A stretch of DNA of 42,135 nt from the NCBI GenBank assembly GCA_026708285.1, contig JAPOVF010000328.1:1-42135 (forward strand), read 5' to 3'. The DNA comes from Acidobacteriota bacterium (GTDB taxonomy: Bacteria; Acidobacteriota; Thermoanaerobaculia; Multivoradales; Multivoraceae). The notes under the pieces were generated by a model, which was not told the DNA's origin, did not search any database, and saw nothing but the letters and a program-made list of their open reading frames with translations. Shown here piece by piece: positions 24,665 to 33,354 of this stretch. Both the position numbers and the translations under genes were made by a program. Every line of letters begins with the position of its first letter. Within the stretch, counting starts at the first letter, position 1.

Positions 24665-25414
24665 CTACCAGCCGAGGGCCTGGAAGGCCAGCGCGCCGAG
24701 GACCCCTCCGGCCAGCGGCCCCACCACGGGCACCCACGCGTAGCCCCAGTCCGAACCGCCCTTGCCGGGGATCGGCAGCACCGCGTGAGCGATGCGCGGT
24801 CCGAGGTCGCGAGCCGGGTTGATCGCGTAGCCCGTCGGACCGCCCAGAGAGAGTCCGATCCCCCAGACCAGGAAGCCGACGAGGAGCGGGTTGATCCCGG
24901 TGGCGAACACGGCGGAGAGGTCGATCTCGCCGCCGGAGAGTTCCGAGGCGTTGGCCGCGATCGCCAGTACGCCGAAGACCAGCACCGCCGTGCCGACGAT
25001 CTCGGTGATGAGGTTCGCGCCCCGGCGTCCGGGAATCTCCGGCGCCGTGCAGAAGACGCCCAGCTTGGCGCCCTGGTCGGAGGTGGCGCTCCAGTGCGGG
25101 CGGTAGGTGAGCCAGACGACGACCGCTCCCGCGAAGGCGCCGAGGAGTTGAGCTCCGATGTAGGTCGGTAGCAGGGCGGGGTCGAGTTCGCCGATCGCCG
25201 CCAGGCCGACGCTGACCGCAGGGTTGATATGGGCGCCGCTGATCCGTCCGACGGAGTACACGGCGAGCGCGACGGCCAATCCCCAGCCGGTCGCGATGAC
25301 GATCCAGCCGCTGCCGTTGCCCTTGGTTCGAGCCAGGACCACATTGGCCACCACGCCGTCGCCCAGGATGATCAGAAGCGCGGTGCCGACCAGTTCGGCA
25401 ACGAAGATGTCCAT
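24665..25414 (-). CDS. glpF: Glycerol facilitator (aquaglyceroporin)
   Basis: Protein of 249 residues with six membrane helices and the two pore half-helices: GAHINPAVS and GYAINPARDLGPR. An Asp follows the second NPAR, a feature of glycerol-conducting channels as opposed to water-only aquaporins. The start ATG at 25414 has AGGAGGGG about 4 nt upstream, which excludes the longer open frame. It is first in a glpF-glpK unit. The 90-nt divergent gap to 25505 holds TATTCT on this strand as a weak -10. Confidence 0.94.
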   Translation of the reverse strand: MDIFVAELVGTALLIILGDGVVANVVLARTKGNGSGWIVIATGWGLAVALAVYSVGRISGAHINPAVSVGLAAIGELDPALLPTYIGAQLLGAFAGAVVVWLTYRPHWSATSDQGAKLGVFCTAPEIPGRRGANLITEIVGTAVLVFGVLAIAANASELSGGEIDLSAVFATGINPLLVGFLVWGIGLSLGGPTGYAINPARDLGPRIAHAVLPIPGKGGSDWGYAWVPVVGPLAGGVLGALAFQALGW

Positions 25415-25504
25415 GCGGCCCCTCCTTGTTCTGCGGCGCGATCCTGGAGAATACACTTCGCGCCGGCAAGCCGCCCCGGTGCCGGAACCGTGAAGGAGAA
25501 TCCC

Positions 25505-26197
25505 ATGGCCAACTGGAAGAACCCGTTTTCGCGCGAGACGTTCGCCTTCCTCCGCGACCTCAGAGAGAACAACGACCGCGACTGGTTCAAGGCGAACAGC
25601 GAGCGCTACGAGGACGTCGTGCGGGAGCCGGCGCTCCAGTTCATCAGCGATTTCGGCACGAGGCTGGACACGGTCTCCACCCACTTCCTGGCGGTCCCGA
25701 AGAAGGTCGGCGGTTCGCTCTTCCGCATCCACCGCGACGTCCGGTTCTCGCGCGACAAGCGTCCCTACAAGACCCACCTGGGCATTCACTTCCGCCACAA
25801 GCAGCACAAGGACGCCCACGCGCCCGGCTTCTACCTCCACATCGAGCCCGGCAGCGTGTTCATGGGCGGTGGCATGTGGCGGCCCCATCCCGAGGCCCTG
25901 CGGGCGATCCGGCAGCAGATCGTCGCGGACGGCGCCGGCTGGCGGGAAGTGACGGTCGACCCCGGTCTCGGCGACTCTCTGGAACTCGGTGGCGAGAGCC
26001 TGAAGCGGGCGCCGCGGGGATTCGACGCGGGTCACCCGCGCATCGACGACATCAAGCGCAAGTCCTTCATGGCGGTGGCCCGCCTGAACCAGACGCGTCT
26101 CTTGAGCCGCGGCTTCCTCGACGAGTTCACGGGGCTTTGCGGGGAGGTCTCGCCCCTGATGCGCTTCGTCTGCCGGGCGACCGGCGTTCCGTTCTGA
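25505..26197 (+). CDS. DUF2461 (TIGR02453) family protein
   Basis: Protein of 230 residues. It matches the family from its first residues: FSRETFAFLRDLRENNDRDWFKANSERYE, then RIHRDVRFSRDKRPYKTHLGIHFRH, YLHIEPGSVFMGGGMWRPHPEALRAIRQ, and LKRAPRGFDAGHPRIDDIKRKSFMA (pieces quoted in order). Family members are widespread and have no established biochemical role. The ATG has AAGGAG 7 nt upstream. It diverges from glpF and its stop is 27 nt from the convergent MutS-like gene. Confidence 0.92.
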   Translation: MANWKNPFSRETFAFLRDLRENNDRDWFKANSERYEDVVREPALQFISDFGTRLDTVSTHFLAVPKKVGGSLFRIHRDVRFSRDKRPYKTHLGIHFRHKQHKDAHAPGFYLHIEPGSVFMGGGMWRPHPEALRAIRQQIVADGAGWREVTVDPGLGDSLELGGESLKRAPRGFDAGHPRIDDIKRKSFMAVARLNQTRLLSRGFLDEFTGLCGEVSPLMRFVCRATGVPF

Positions 26198-26224
26198 GGC
26201 CGCGCTCGTCCCGGGCGCAGCCTC

Positions 26225-27847
26225 CTAGCCGGCCGGCGCCCGGCGGCCGTCAACCGCGGCCGACAGGTTCTCGAAGGTCACGCCGAGCCGTTCGGCGGTG
26301 AGCGCCGCGAGGGATGTGCGCGCGACGCCATCCTTGAACTGATAGGTGCTCCGGCGTTCGTCGTCGAGTTGCACCTGGAGAAACTCGAGGCCGAGCTTCG
26401 TGTGGTTCTGCTGCAGGGCGCGGGCGTGGTCGAGAAAGTGCGTGGTGACGTAGGCCACGGGCTCCACCCGCCTGAGGAGCTGGAGCACGAGCGTGAAGAC
26501 CTCGATTCCCTCGGAGGGATTCGTGCCGGAGCACAGCTCGTCCAGGACCACCATCGAGCCGTGCTCCATCTCTTCGAACAGGGTGCGGATGCGCACGAGT
26601 TCGCGCCCCAGGCGGCCCTCGGTTTGATCCGCACTCTCGCGCTCGATCAGGGAAACGAACAGCCCCCGCTGGACGCGTAGGCGGGCGCGGCTGCAGGGTG
26701 CGTAGAGGCCGGATTGGCCCAGCAGTTGAGCCAGTGCGATGGCCTGGATCAAACGCGTCTTGCCCCCCGAGTTCGGTCCCGTGACGACCGTGATCGGCAC
26801 GTTCCCCGTGGTCCTGACGGTGCAGGGTACGGGCGCCTCCTCCTGTCCGAGCAACAGCGGGTTGAACAGGTGTTCGCACTCGATCGCGGGACCGGGATCG
26901 TCGACCGGCCGGAACTCGGGAATGCACATCGAGAGGCCACGCTCGCCGCAGCGGTCCCGAAAAGCCCGGGCGGCGAGATAGAGCTCCAGTTGACCCAGCA
27001 TCTGGATCAGGGGAATCAGGGCGGGCGAGAGGGAGACGTAGACGCGCTCCACGACCCGGTTCAGGAGTTCCCGGTTGCTCATCGAGTAACCGCCCATGCC
27101 GAGCCGCAGGCGGCTCCAGAGGCGCCTTATGGGGCGGGCCCAGAACGGGTTGTCGCGGCATTCCTCGAGTGAGCGCACGTCGAGGCCGCGGATGCGCCCG
27201 TCGGCGCCCAGGGTGATATCCAGGTTCAGTTCGGCAAGCCGGCTCTCGTAGTCGAGGAGGGCGACCAGCGTCGCATACTCGTCGGTCTCGCGGATGGCTA
27301 CGGCGCCTTCGTGAAGACGCCGTAGCCCCGAGCGGGCCGACTCGAAGAGGTCATGCATCAGGTCGATGACCAGCCGGCTCTGCTTCAGGATGTCGAGGTT
27401 GTGGGCCGCCGAGTCCAGGACGCGGTGGTAGCGGGGCGTCTTGTGGAGCGAGAGGAGGCCGAACAGCTCACGGTAGAGACGCTGTGCCGCGGCGAGGAGC
27501 TTCTCGTCCTCGTCCAGTTCGCGCAGCACCTCCTGCCGGAACAGGGTGGTCTCCAGATCGGTGGGCGTCGCGGCCAGGACGCGGCGCAGGAAGCGCTCGT
27601 TGATCGGGTAGTGAACTCCGTCGATCTGAAGCTCGAAACTCTCCTCGATCAGGCGGTCGACGAACAGGTCCTCTTCGAAGAACTCGGGCCGCCAGGTGCT
27701 GTCGGGGGTTTCGGCATCCGCCATGGCGTCGTGGAACTCGGTGCCGATCTCGCGACCGAGAATGGCGAGACCCAGCAGGTCGGACAGAGCCTTCCGGTCG
27801 ATGCCGAGGAAGGGCTCCCGGTTGAGCAGGTCCGGGATGGGGAGCAT
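26225..27847 (-). CDS. MutS-like ABC-type ATPase without mismatch-recognition domain
   Basis: Protein of 540 residues. The C-terminal third is a MutS domain V ATPase with Walker A GPNSGGKT (about 356-363), Walker B VVLDELCSGTNPSEG (about 432) and VTTHFLDHA. The N-terminal two thirds are helical and resemble MutS clamp/lever regions. The MutS domain I Phe-x-Glu mismatch reader is absent, as is the Smr nuclease tail of MutS2. It therefore belongs to one of the poorly studied MutS side branches. It lies 3 nt after the DEAD-box helicase stop, so they are co-translated. Role in recombination or RNA/DNA structure handling is only inference. Confidence 0.88.
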   Translation of the reverse strand: MLPIPDLLNREPFLGIDRKALSDLLGLAILGREIGTEFHDAMADAETPDSTWRPEFFEEDLFVDRLIEESFELQIDGVHYPINERFLRRVLAATPTDLETTLFRQEVLRELDEDEKLLAAAQRLYRELFGLLSLHKTPRYHRVLDSAAHNLDILKQSRLVIDLMHDLFESARSGLRRLHEGAVAIRETDEYATLVALLDYESRLAELNLDITLGADGRIRGLDVRSLEECRDNPFWARPIRRLWSRLRLGMGGYSMSNRELLNRVVERVYVSLSPALIPLIQMLGQLELYLAARAFRDRCGERGLSMCIPEFRPVDDPGPAIECEHLFNPLLLGQEEAPVPCTVRTTGNVPITVVTGPNSGGKTRLIQAIALAQLLGQSGLYAPCSRARLRVQRGLFVSLIERESADQTEGRLGRELVRIRTLFEEMEHGSMVVLDELCSGTNPSEGIEVFTLVLQLLRRVEPVAYVTTHFLDHARALQQNHTKLGLEFLQVQLDDERRSTYQFKDGVARTSLAALTAERLGVTFENLSAAVDGRRAPAG

Positions 27848-27850
27848 CGG

Positions 27851-29122
27851 TTAGCGGCGGAGCGGGGAACGCCGGCGACGCTCCTGGAGGGACTGCATCT
27901 CTCGGTATGGGGCTACGCCGTCCGCCTCGCAGCGGGGCAGAGGGTGTCCGAGCGCGGTTTCGATCTGCCGGATCAGCGACTTGTCGAGCCAGGTACCGAT
28001 CGACGACACGACGCCTTCCGCGGCGCCGCGGGCGGTGCGGCCGGCCCGGTGGATGTAGTCCTCGGGCGTGTCGGGGAGGTCGTAGTTCAGGATGTGCTCG
28101 ATGCCCACGACGTCGATGCCGCGAGCGGCGATGTTCGTCGCAACGAGGATGCGGTGACGGCCGGCGCGGAAGCTCTCCAGGGCGGCGACCCGGTGCCGCT
28201 GCGAGCGGTCGGAGTGGATGCGCGCGACGCTGTGCTCTCCGCGCTCCAGGACTCTGCAAAGCCACTCGGCGTCGGACCGGCGCTTGGTGAACACAAGCGT
28301 CGACCCGGGCACCTTCTCGAGGAGGGTCAGGGCGCAGCGCTTCTTGTCCTTCTCGTCGACCAGGTAGAGGCGGTGCTCGATCCCCGACGCGGCCCCCTTG
28401 GGCGAAAGGTCGATGCGAAGCGGATCCTTCATGTAGCGCTGCGCGAGGCGTTCGATCGGCGGCGGCATGGTGGCGGAGAAGAGCATGGTGTGCCGCTGTC
28501 TCGGCAGTTGGCTCACGATGCGCTGGATCTGAGGCATGAATCCCAGGTCGAGCATGTGGTCGGCCTCGTCGAGAACCAGCTCCTCGACTCCACCCAGGCT
28601 CACGGTGCCCCGTTCGGAATGATCCAGGAGCCGTCCGGGGGTGACCACGAGCACATCGGGATCTCTGCGCAACTGGTCGAACTGCGGGCCGATCTTCACG
28701 CCGCCGATCAGACAGACGGAGTTCACGCGCAGCCGGCTCTTCCGGAACAGGTCCAGGAAGGCCTTCGTCTGGAGGGCGATCTCCCTGGTCGGAGAGACGA
28801 TCAGCCCGCGCACACCCCTGCCGCGCCGGAGGCGCTGTACGATCGGCAGCACGAAGGCGGCCGTCTTGCCCGAGCCGGTTTCCGCCAGGCCGATCAGATC
28901 CTTGCCGGCGACCGCATCCGGAATCACGGAAGCCTGAATCGGCGTCGGGTGTTCGAAGCCGATCCGGGCCACGACCTCCAGGACCGCCGGTTCGAGGCCC
29001 AGGCCGAGAAAGTCGCGATCCGTGGTTTCGACAGGATGTTGGGGAATCGCGGCGAGGGCATCCCGCACCTCAGGATCTTCCGCCCGAGGGCTTTCATGGT
29101 CCGACACGACGGCCGTCATCAT
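27851..29122 (-). CDS. DEAD-box RNA helicase
   Basis: Protein of 423 residues with the full motif set: Q motif GFEHPTPIQASVIP, AETGSGKT (Walker A), PTREIA, TPGRLLD, DEAD, SAT, FTKRRSDAEWL, ARGIDVVGIEHILNYDLP and HRAGRTARG. It is the RhlE/DeaD-like core with a short basic tail and no RNA-binding accessory domain. Such enzymes remodel RNA in ribosome assembly or decay, often at low temperature. Its start overlaps the stop of the upstream membrane-anchored gene (ATGA) and it is followed after 3 nt by the MutS-like gene. Confidence 0.93.
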   Translation of the reverse strand: MMTAVVSDHESPRAEDPEVRDALAAIPQHPVETTDRDFLGLGLEPAVLEVVARIGFEHPTPIQASVIPDAVAGKDLIGLAETGSGKTAAFVLPIVQRLRRGRGVRGLIVSPTREIALQTKAFLDLFRKSRLRVNSVCLIGGVKIGPQFDQLRRDPDVLVVTPGRLLDHSERGTVSLGGVEELVLDEADHMLDLGFMPQIQRIVSQLPRQRHTMLFSATMPPPIERLAQRYMKDPLRIDLSPKGAASGIEHRLYLVDEKDKKRCALTLLEKVPGSTLVFTKRRSDAEWLCRVLERGEHSVARIHSDRSQRHRVAALESFRAGRHRILVATNIAARGIDVVGIEHILNYDLPDTPEDYIHRAGRTARGAAEGVVSSIGTWLDKSLIRQIETALGHPLPRCEADGVAPYREMQSLQERRRRSPLRR

Positions 29123-30501
29123 ATTCCGCGCCGCAGGCCGAGCCGCCGGAGGAAACCGCGACGCTCCGGCGCGAGCTCGCCTTCGGCGCTTCGTGAAGCA
29201 CGCCCGCCGCGGTCCGCCGCCTCGGCCCAGAACTGCAGGTTACGGCCCTGATGTTCGCCGACGGAGATCGTGACCTCGAACTCCACTTCAGCCGTCTCGG
29301 CGCCTGCCGCGCCCGCTGGGGCCGGCAATGGTGTCGGAGTCGCCGGCCGCAGGGCCGCCTCGACGACCTCACCGGTGCCGTCCTCGTCGAACCAGCGCCA
29401 GAAGAACCGCACCGAGAGCACGTCGTAGTCGTCCGTGGCGCGTACACGCAGGACGACGTCCTCGTCCCGGTCGTAGACGCCGGGAGCCTTTTCCGGGTCC
29501 TCCGGGATCAGAATCTCCACCTCCGGTCCGTTCTGATCGAGATCCTCCATCAGCATCGTGAGGGTCGATTGCAACTGGGCGAAGCGATCCCGGTTCTCCG
29601 GAGTGCGCTCCATCCCGGCAAGGAGTTGCAGGGCCTCGTGCGGCCTCTTCCAACCGAGGACCTCGATCTGGCGGACCGTGGCGTCCAGGTCGTCGCGGCG
29701 CCTGAAGACCGCCTCGATGGCAGCCAGTTTGGCCTCGACGTGGGGACTCTCCCCTGCCTCGTCGCCGCGCAGGGCCTTGAGTTCCAGTAGCAGAGTCCTC
29801 GCTTCATCGAGGCGATTCGCCGCGATCAACCGTCCGGCGGTCTCGTCGATCGCGGCGGCGGCCCGCCGTTCGAAGTCGAGGCCGGCAGCGAATCTCGGGT
29901 GGCGACGACGGAAATCCTGAGCCAGCCGGAGCGCCGCCAGACGGTCGCTGGCGAGACGGGCTTCGATTGCGTCGACCTCGGCGGTCAACCGCCGCGCGTC
30001 GTCGACGCGGCGGGCCGCTTGCGGATCGCGCCGCAGGGAGATCATCTGCTGCCGCGCCAGCGAGCCCAGTGTCCGGCGGAGCCGGTTCAAGTCGGCGTCT
30101 TGGAAGCCCTCCTCCAGTTCGATGGCCGCGGCGAGCACTGGATCGTGCGCGAGCCGGCCGAGCATCGCCGTCATCGTTTCCCGATGTTCGGGCGGCAGCG
30201 CTTCGGCGCCGGGGCCGCGGCTGAAGTCCAGCATCAGGCGCTGAGCCTCTTGCAGCCGGCCGATCGCCATCAGATCCAGTGCTTCGCTGAGCTGTGCCGG
30301 CAGCGGCGCGATGGGAGTCGGCTCCGGCCTTGGCGGCAGAGGTGGTGGGGTGACCGCGGTGCGGTCGTCAAGTGCCGTCGGGGCCGCGTCGGGTGCTGTC
30401 CATCGGAGCAGAAGCACGGCCGCCGCAATGCCGATGGCGGCCGCTGCCAACATCTGTCGCAGCCGTGGCCGCGCAGCCGGATCGGGTTCACTTACCGGCA
30501 T
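29119..30501 (-). CDS. Membrane-anchored helical-repeat protein of unknown function
   Basis: Protein of 460 residues: a short Pro/Arg-rich cytoplasmic tail, one helix (about 17-35, LAAAAIGIAAAVLLLRW), and a Pro-rich linker (PPPLPPRPEPTPIAPLP). About 250 residues of alpha-helical, TPR-like or coiled segments follow (LAAEV/LARQ/LLELKALRGDEA pattern), then a C-terminal beta-like domain (about 325-450, with VYDRDEDVVLRVRATDDYDVLSVRFFWRW) resembling an Ig-like fold. I do not recognise a family. It is the first gene of a coupled trio with the DEAD-box helicase and the MutS-like ATPase. TAGGAT ends 6 nt before its ATG. Confidence 0.75.
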   Translation of the reverse strand: MPVSEPDPAARPRLRQMLAAAAIGIAAAVLLLRWTAPDAAPTALDDRTAVTPPPLPPRPEPTPIAPLPAQLSEALDLMAIGRLQEAQRLMLDFSRGPGAEALPPEHRETMTAMLGRLAHDPVLAAAIELEEGFQDADLNRLRRTLGSLARQQMISLRRDPQAARRVDDARRLTAEVDAIEARLASDRLAALRLAQDFRRRHPRFAAGLDFERRAAAAIDETAGRLIAANRLDEARTLLLELKALRGDEAGESPHVEAKLAAIEAVFRRRDDLDATVRQIEVLGWKRPHEALQLLAGMERTPENRDRFAQLQSTLTMLMEDLDQNGPEVEILIPEDPEKAPGVYDRDEDVVLRVRATDDYDVLSVRFFWRWFDEDGTGEVVEAALRPATPTPLPAPAGAAGAETAEVEFEVTISVGEHQGRNLQFWAEAADRGGRASRSAEGELAPERRGFLRRLGLRRGI

Positions 30502-30507
30502 GCGGTC

Positions 30508-30513
30508 ATCCTA
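30508..30513 (-). promoter_or_regulatory. -10 hexamer TAGGAT, likely leaderless start of a three-gene unit
   Basis: TAGGAT on the minus strand ends 6 nt from the ATG at 30501. The gap holds no ribosome site. Confidence 0.5.
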
Positions 30514-30574
30514 GCTTTAGGGTTGATAGTCTCCACGGTCCGCTCTTGAGGACTGCGGAGGAGGCGCCATCAAG

Positions 30575-31300
30575 ATGACGAAGAGACTTCTGTTTCCGTT
30601 GCTGCTCGCTCCAGCGCTGCTCGTGGCCGTGCCTTTGCTGGCCCAGGAACAGCCGGTCAATGCGGGTGCCGACCTGCGTGGTGGTGATGTCACTGGCGCG
30701 GTCGGCGGCCGTGACAACACCCGCGTTTTCGGGACGATCCTGGACTCGAGCGGACAACCGCTCTCCGATGTCGACATCTGGCTTCAGAACGACAACTCGC
30801 CCGCGGCGAGAGTACGGGCCAAGGGGCGCAAGACGGGGACGTATCTGCTGCGGAACATGGGGCGCCTATACAGCCGGGACGACTACGAGGGCATCGTGCT
30901 GCGGATCACGTTCGAGCGCGACGGCTACCGCTCCGTGCTGACGCGAGTCGCGGTGCAGCGCGGCGGTTCCCAGCAGGTCTATCCGATCCTGTTCCGGGAA
31001 GGCGAGTCGATGGAGCCGGAGGGTGTTCGCACGGTGCTCGTCGGCCGGGTGGAAGACAAACGGGGCAAGGCGGTCAAGGGCGGAGGCGAGGTCACGATCA
31101 CGTCCGGCGACGGCGAGTTCTCGGCCGCTGGCCCGATCGAGAAGAACGGTGAGTTCGCGGTCGTGCTCTGGGATGCCCCGGAACGCGTCAACGCCTCGTT
31201 CAAGATGTCCAAGGGCGGCGTGCGCGACGAGATCATCGACCTCAAGCCGTCGCCGTTGCCCGACATCGCGGTCGCGCAGTACTTCAATCCGGTGATGTAG
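30575..31300 (+). CDS. Secreted protein with carboxypeptidase-regulatory-like domain
   Basis: Protein of 241 residues. A signal peptide (1-23, LLFPLLLAPALLVAVPLLAQ) precedes a beta-rich region with TRVFGTILDSSGQPLSDVDIWLQND, a typical start of a CarboxypepD_reg-like/PEGA-like domain. A second, similar segment is VRTVLVGRVEDKRGKAVKGGGEVTI, so two Ig-like repeats are likely. There is no enzyme motif. These domains occur in cell-surface and TonB-receptor proteins. GGAGGAGG lies about 10 nt upstream of the ATG. It diverges from the 30501 gene and is followed by a hairpin. Confidence 0.75.
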   Translation: MTKRLLFPLLLAPALLVAVPLLAQEQPVNAGADLRGGDVTGAVGGRDNTRVFGTILDSSGQPLSDVDIWLQNDNSPAARVRAKGRKTGTYLLRNMGRLYSRDDYEGIVLRITFERDGYRSVLTRVAVQRGGSQQVYPILFREGESMEPEGVRTVLVGRVEDKRGKAVKGGGEVTITSGDGEFSAAGPIEKNGEFAVVLWDAPERVNASFKMSKGGVRDEIIDLKPSPLPDIAVAQYFNPVM

Positions 31301-31326
31301 CGGAGCGCCCGCGGGCAGCGGCTCCG
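31301..31326 (+). terminator. GC-rich hairpin after the 30575 gene
   Basis: CGGAGC (31301-31306) pairs with GCTCCG (31321-31326), enclosing an inner GCCC/GGGC pairing. It begins right after the TAG and is followed by a few T residues (CTTTGTTG). Confidence 0.6.
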
Positions 31327-31348
31327 GGTCGCTTTGTTGCCGAGCCGC

Positions 31349-31612
31349 CTACCAGCGCGGCCGCCGCTCCTCGCGGGGTCTGGCTTCGTTGACGCGAAGC
31401 GTCCGCCCGCCGAACTGCTGTTGATCCAGAGCAGAGATGGCTTCCGGGCCGCCGGTCGCCATCTCGACGAAGCCGAACCCCCGGGGACGTCCGGTTTCCC
31501 GGTCGTTGATCAGCGAAACCTCGCTGACCTCGCCGTAGGATTGGAAGAGATTCCGCACCGCCTCTTCCGTCGTGTCGAAGGGCAGGTTGCCCACGTAGAT
31601 TCTCACTGCCAT
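31349..31612 (-). CDS. Single-RRM RNA-binding protein
   Basis: Protein of 87 residues consisting of one RNA-recognition motif: RNP2 IYVGNLPF at residues 5-12 and RNP1 RGFGFVEM near 44-51, with the aromatic residues that stack on RNA. A charged tail ends RPREERRPRW. Bacterial RRM proteins of this size bind single-stranded RNA and are often cold-induced (known for cyanobacterial Rbp proteins). AGGAG lies 6 nt upstream of the ATG, and the 129-nt leader holds two inverted repeats, which fits post-transcriptional control. Confidence 0.93.
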   Translation of the reverse strand: MAVRIYVGNLPFDTTEEAVRNLFQSYGEVSEVSLINDRETGRPRGFGFVEMATGGPEAISALDQQQFGGRTLRVNEARPREERRPRW

Positions 31613-31623
31613 CTGCTGCTCCT

Positions 31624-31664
31624 GTTCTCGGCCTCGGGTTCCACATCAATCAACACTCGAGAAC
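31624..31664 (-). promoter_or_regulatory. Inverted repeat next to the RRM gene ribosome site
   Basis: GTTCTCG and CGAGAAC (7 bp) frame a 27-nt loop in the leader of the RRM gene. The 3' arm ends one or two bases upstream of the AGGAG site, so folding could limit access to it. Regulatory use is inference. Confidence 0.35.
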
Positions 31665-31697
31665 GACAGGCGCATCCTGGTTCGTCGCGTGAGCTCT

Positions 31698-31717
31698 GCA
31701 CCCACTGCCTTGGGTGC
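31698..31717 (-). terminator. Hairpin downstream of the carboxylesterase gene
   Basis: On the minus strand GCACCCA and TGGGTGC form a perfect 7-bp stem with a 6-nt loop, starting 24 nt after the esterase stop at 31742. No T-run. It could terminate or attenuate transcription between the esterase and the RRM gene. Confidence 0.5.
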
Positions 31718-31741
31718 GGCAGGCTAGCACAAAGACCGGCG

Positions 31742-33352
31742 CTACCCGCCGCTTCGCAGGTCTTCGTAGTAGGCGTCGAAGACGTCGAGGCGATCCTTGA
31801 GCAGGTCCTGGATCAAGCCGATGGTGTCTCCGAGCTCGAGGACGCCGTCAGCGCTCGGGTCGTACACTGGCCAGTTGGGCAGTCCGTCCCCGTTCGGGTC
31901 GCCGGTGGCGGCGAAGTTGACCCAATAGGCCGACATGGTGTTGGCGAGCGCCCGGTCGGTGTCGTCCCAGGCGTGATTGAACGGCCCGATCCCGTCACGC
32001 ATCTCGCCGCTCCTGTGAAGGTTGTCGAAGGCGTAGATGATCTCTGCGGCGTGGTAGGAGCCGTACGTCTCGGCTTCGTCCCAGGGCGGAACGCGGGAGA
32101 AGTAGTACATGCGCGCGGGGCTTGAGCCGGTACTGCTTTGCAAACGGGCCCACGTCCGCATCTGCCAGGCGAAGAAGTTGTCGGCCGTGTTCTCGTAGGC
32201 GGCAACGTGCGCTTGCTCATCGGTCTCGGCTGGATACACCGAGAACATCGCGTCGGCATGCTCGGCGTAGGTGTCCTCGAGGGACTGTCGATAGTCGGCG
32301 AGGGTGACGGCGCCGGCGCCCGCGAAGAGGGCGGTGCCCTCGTCGCTGTTGAAGCCGATGATCGTGTCGACATCGTTCTGCTCGCCGGCAGCGAAGATGT
32401 CGTAGATGTCGCGCGGAAAGACGTGGCCGTCGCTGACGCCGACATACTGTAGTGCTTCGGCTTCGCTCGCCGCCTGGTAGACCTCCTCGACGGAAGCAGC
32501 GCGCATTGCCGCAAGGTCGCTGGCGGCGAGCCGCTCGGCCACCCGCACGCCCTCGGACTCCGCGTCCGCAAGCTGTGGCATGGGCCAGAAAACACCGCCG
32601 CTGTGCCCGATCGCACGCTGGAACAGGCCTGCCGCCAGCGGCGTCGCGGTCATGTAGTTGACGCTCCAGGAGCCGGCCGACTCGCCGAAGATCGTGACCC
32701 GGCCCGGATCGCCGCCGAAGCGCGCGATGTTCGCCTGCACCCACTGGAGTGCGGCGACCTGGTCGAGGATGCCGTAGTTGCCGGAGGCTCCCGATTCGTT
32801 CTCGGCCGAGAGCTCCGGATGAGCCATGAAGCCAATCGGTCCGAGCCGGTAGTTGATCGTCACCAGGACGACGCCCTGTCCCGCCAGACTCTCTCCGTCG
32901 TAGAGAATCGTGCTGCCGGAGCCGGTCTGGAGTCCGCCGCCGTGGATCCAGACCATGACCGGCAGCGCGGCCTCGGCGTGCGCGGCGCCAGTCCAGACGT
33001 TCAGGTAGAGACAGTCCTCGCTGCGTTCGATGTCGCCGGATTCGTAGAACGAGCCGGGGGGAGACAGCGGTTGCCAGCAGCTCGCCGAGAAGACGGTCGC
33101 GTCGCGGCTGCCCTCCCAGGTTGCGATTGGCTGGGGAGCCTTCCAGCGCAAGTCACCGACCGGCGGCGCCGCGTAGGGTATGCCGCTGAACTTGAGAACT
33201 CCGGACGGAAGCGTCGCACCCTCGAGGACGCCGGACTCCGTCGCCACGGTCGACGTCAGGGGCTCGACCGATTCGCCGCCACAGGCCAGCGTCAGTACGA
33301 GGGCAGCGGAAACCCCGACCGCGGCGTGGCGGGTGTTCAGGGTGGGCGACAT
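31742..33352 (-). CDS. Type-B carboxylesterase lipoprotein
   Basis: Protein of 536 residues. A lipoprotein signal (SAALVLTLAC, lipid on the Cys) precedes a full carboxylesterase/para-nitrobenzyl-esterase domain: GIPYAAPPVGDLRWKAP, EDCLYLNVW, the oxyanion HGGGLQTGS, and nucleophile GESAGSWSVNYM. FNSDEGTALF carries the acid residue, and the catalytic His is in GSYHAAEIIYAF. It hydrolyses carboxylic esters, probably in the periplasm; the substrate is unknown. The ATG at 33352 begins 2 nt after the msrB stop, so translation is coupled. The frame continues upstream only inside msrB in another phase. Confidence 0.92.
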   Translation of the reverse strand: MSPTLNTRHAAVGVSAALVLTLACGGESVEPLTSTVATESGVLEGATLPSGVLKFSGIPYAAPPVGDLRWKAPQPIATWEGSRDATVFSASCWQPLSPPGSFYESGDIERSEDCLYLNVWTGAAHAEAALPVMVWIHGGGLQTGSGSTILYDGESLAGQGVVLVTINYRLGPIGFMAHPELSAENESGASGNYGILDQVAALQWVQANIARFGGDPGRVTIFGESAGSWSVNYMTATPLAAGLFQRAIGHSGGVFWPMPQLADAESEGVRVAERLAASDLAAMRAASVEEVYQAASEAEALQYVGVSDGHVFPRDIYDIFAAGEQNDVDTIIGFNSDEGTALFAGAGAVTLADYRQSLEDTYAEHADAMFSVYPAETDEQAHVAAYENTADNFFAWQMRTWARLQSSTGSSPARMYYFSRVPPWDEAETYGSYHAAEIIYAFDNLHRSGEMRDGIGPFNHAWDDTDRALANTMSAYWVNFAATGDPNGDGLPNWPVYDPSADGVLELGDTIGLIQDLLKDRLDVFDAYYEDLRSGG

Positions 33353-33354
33353 GT

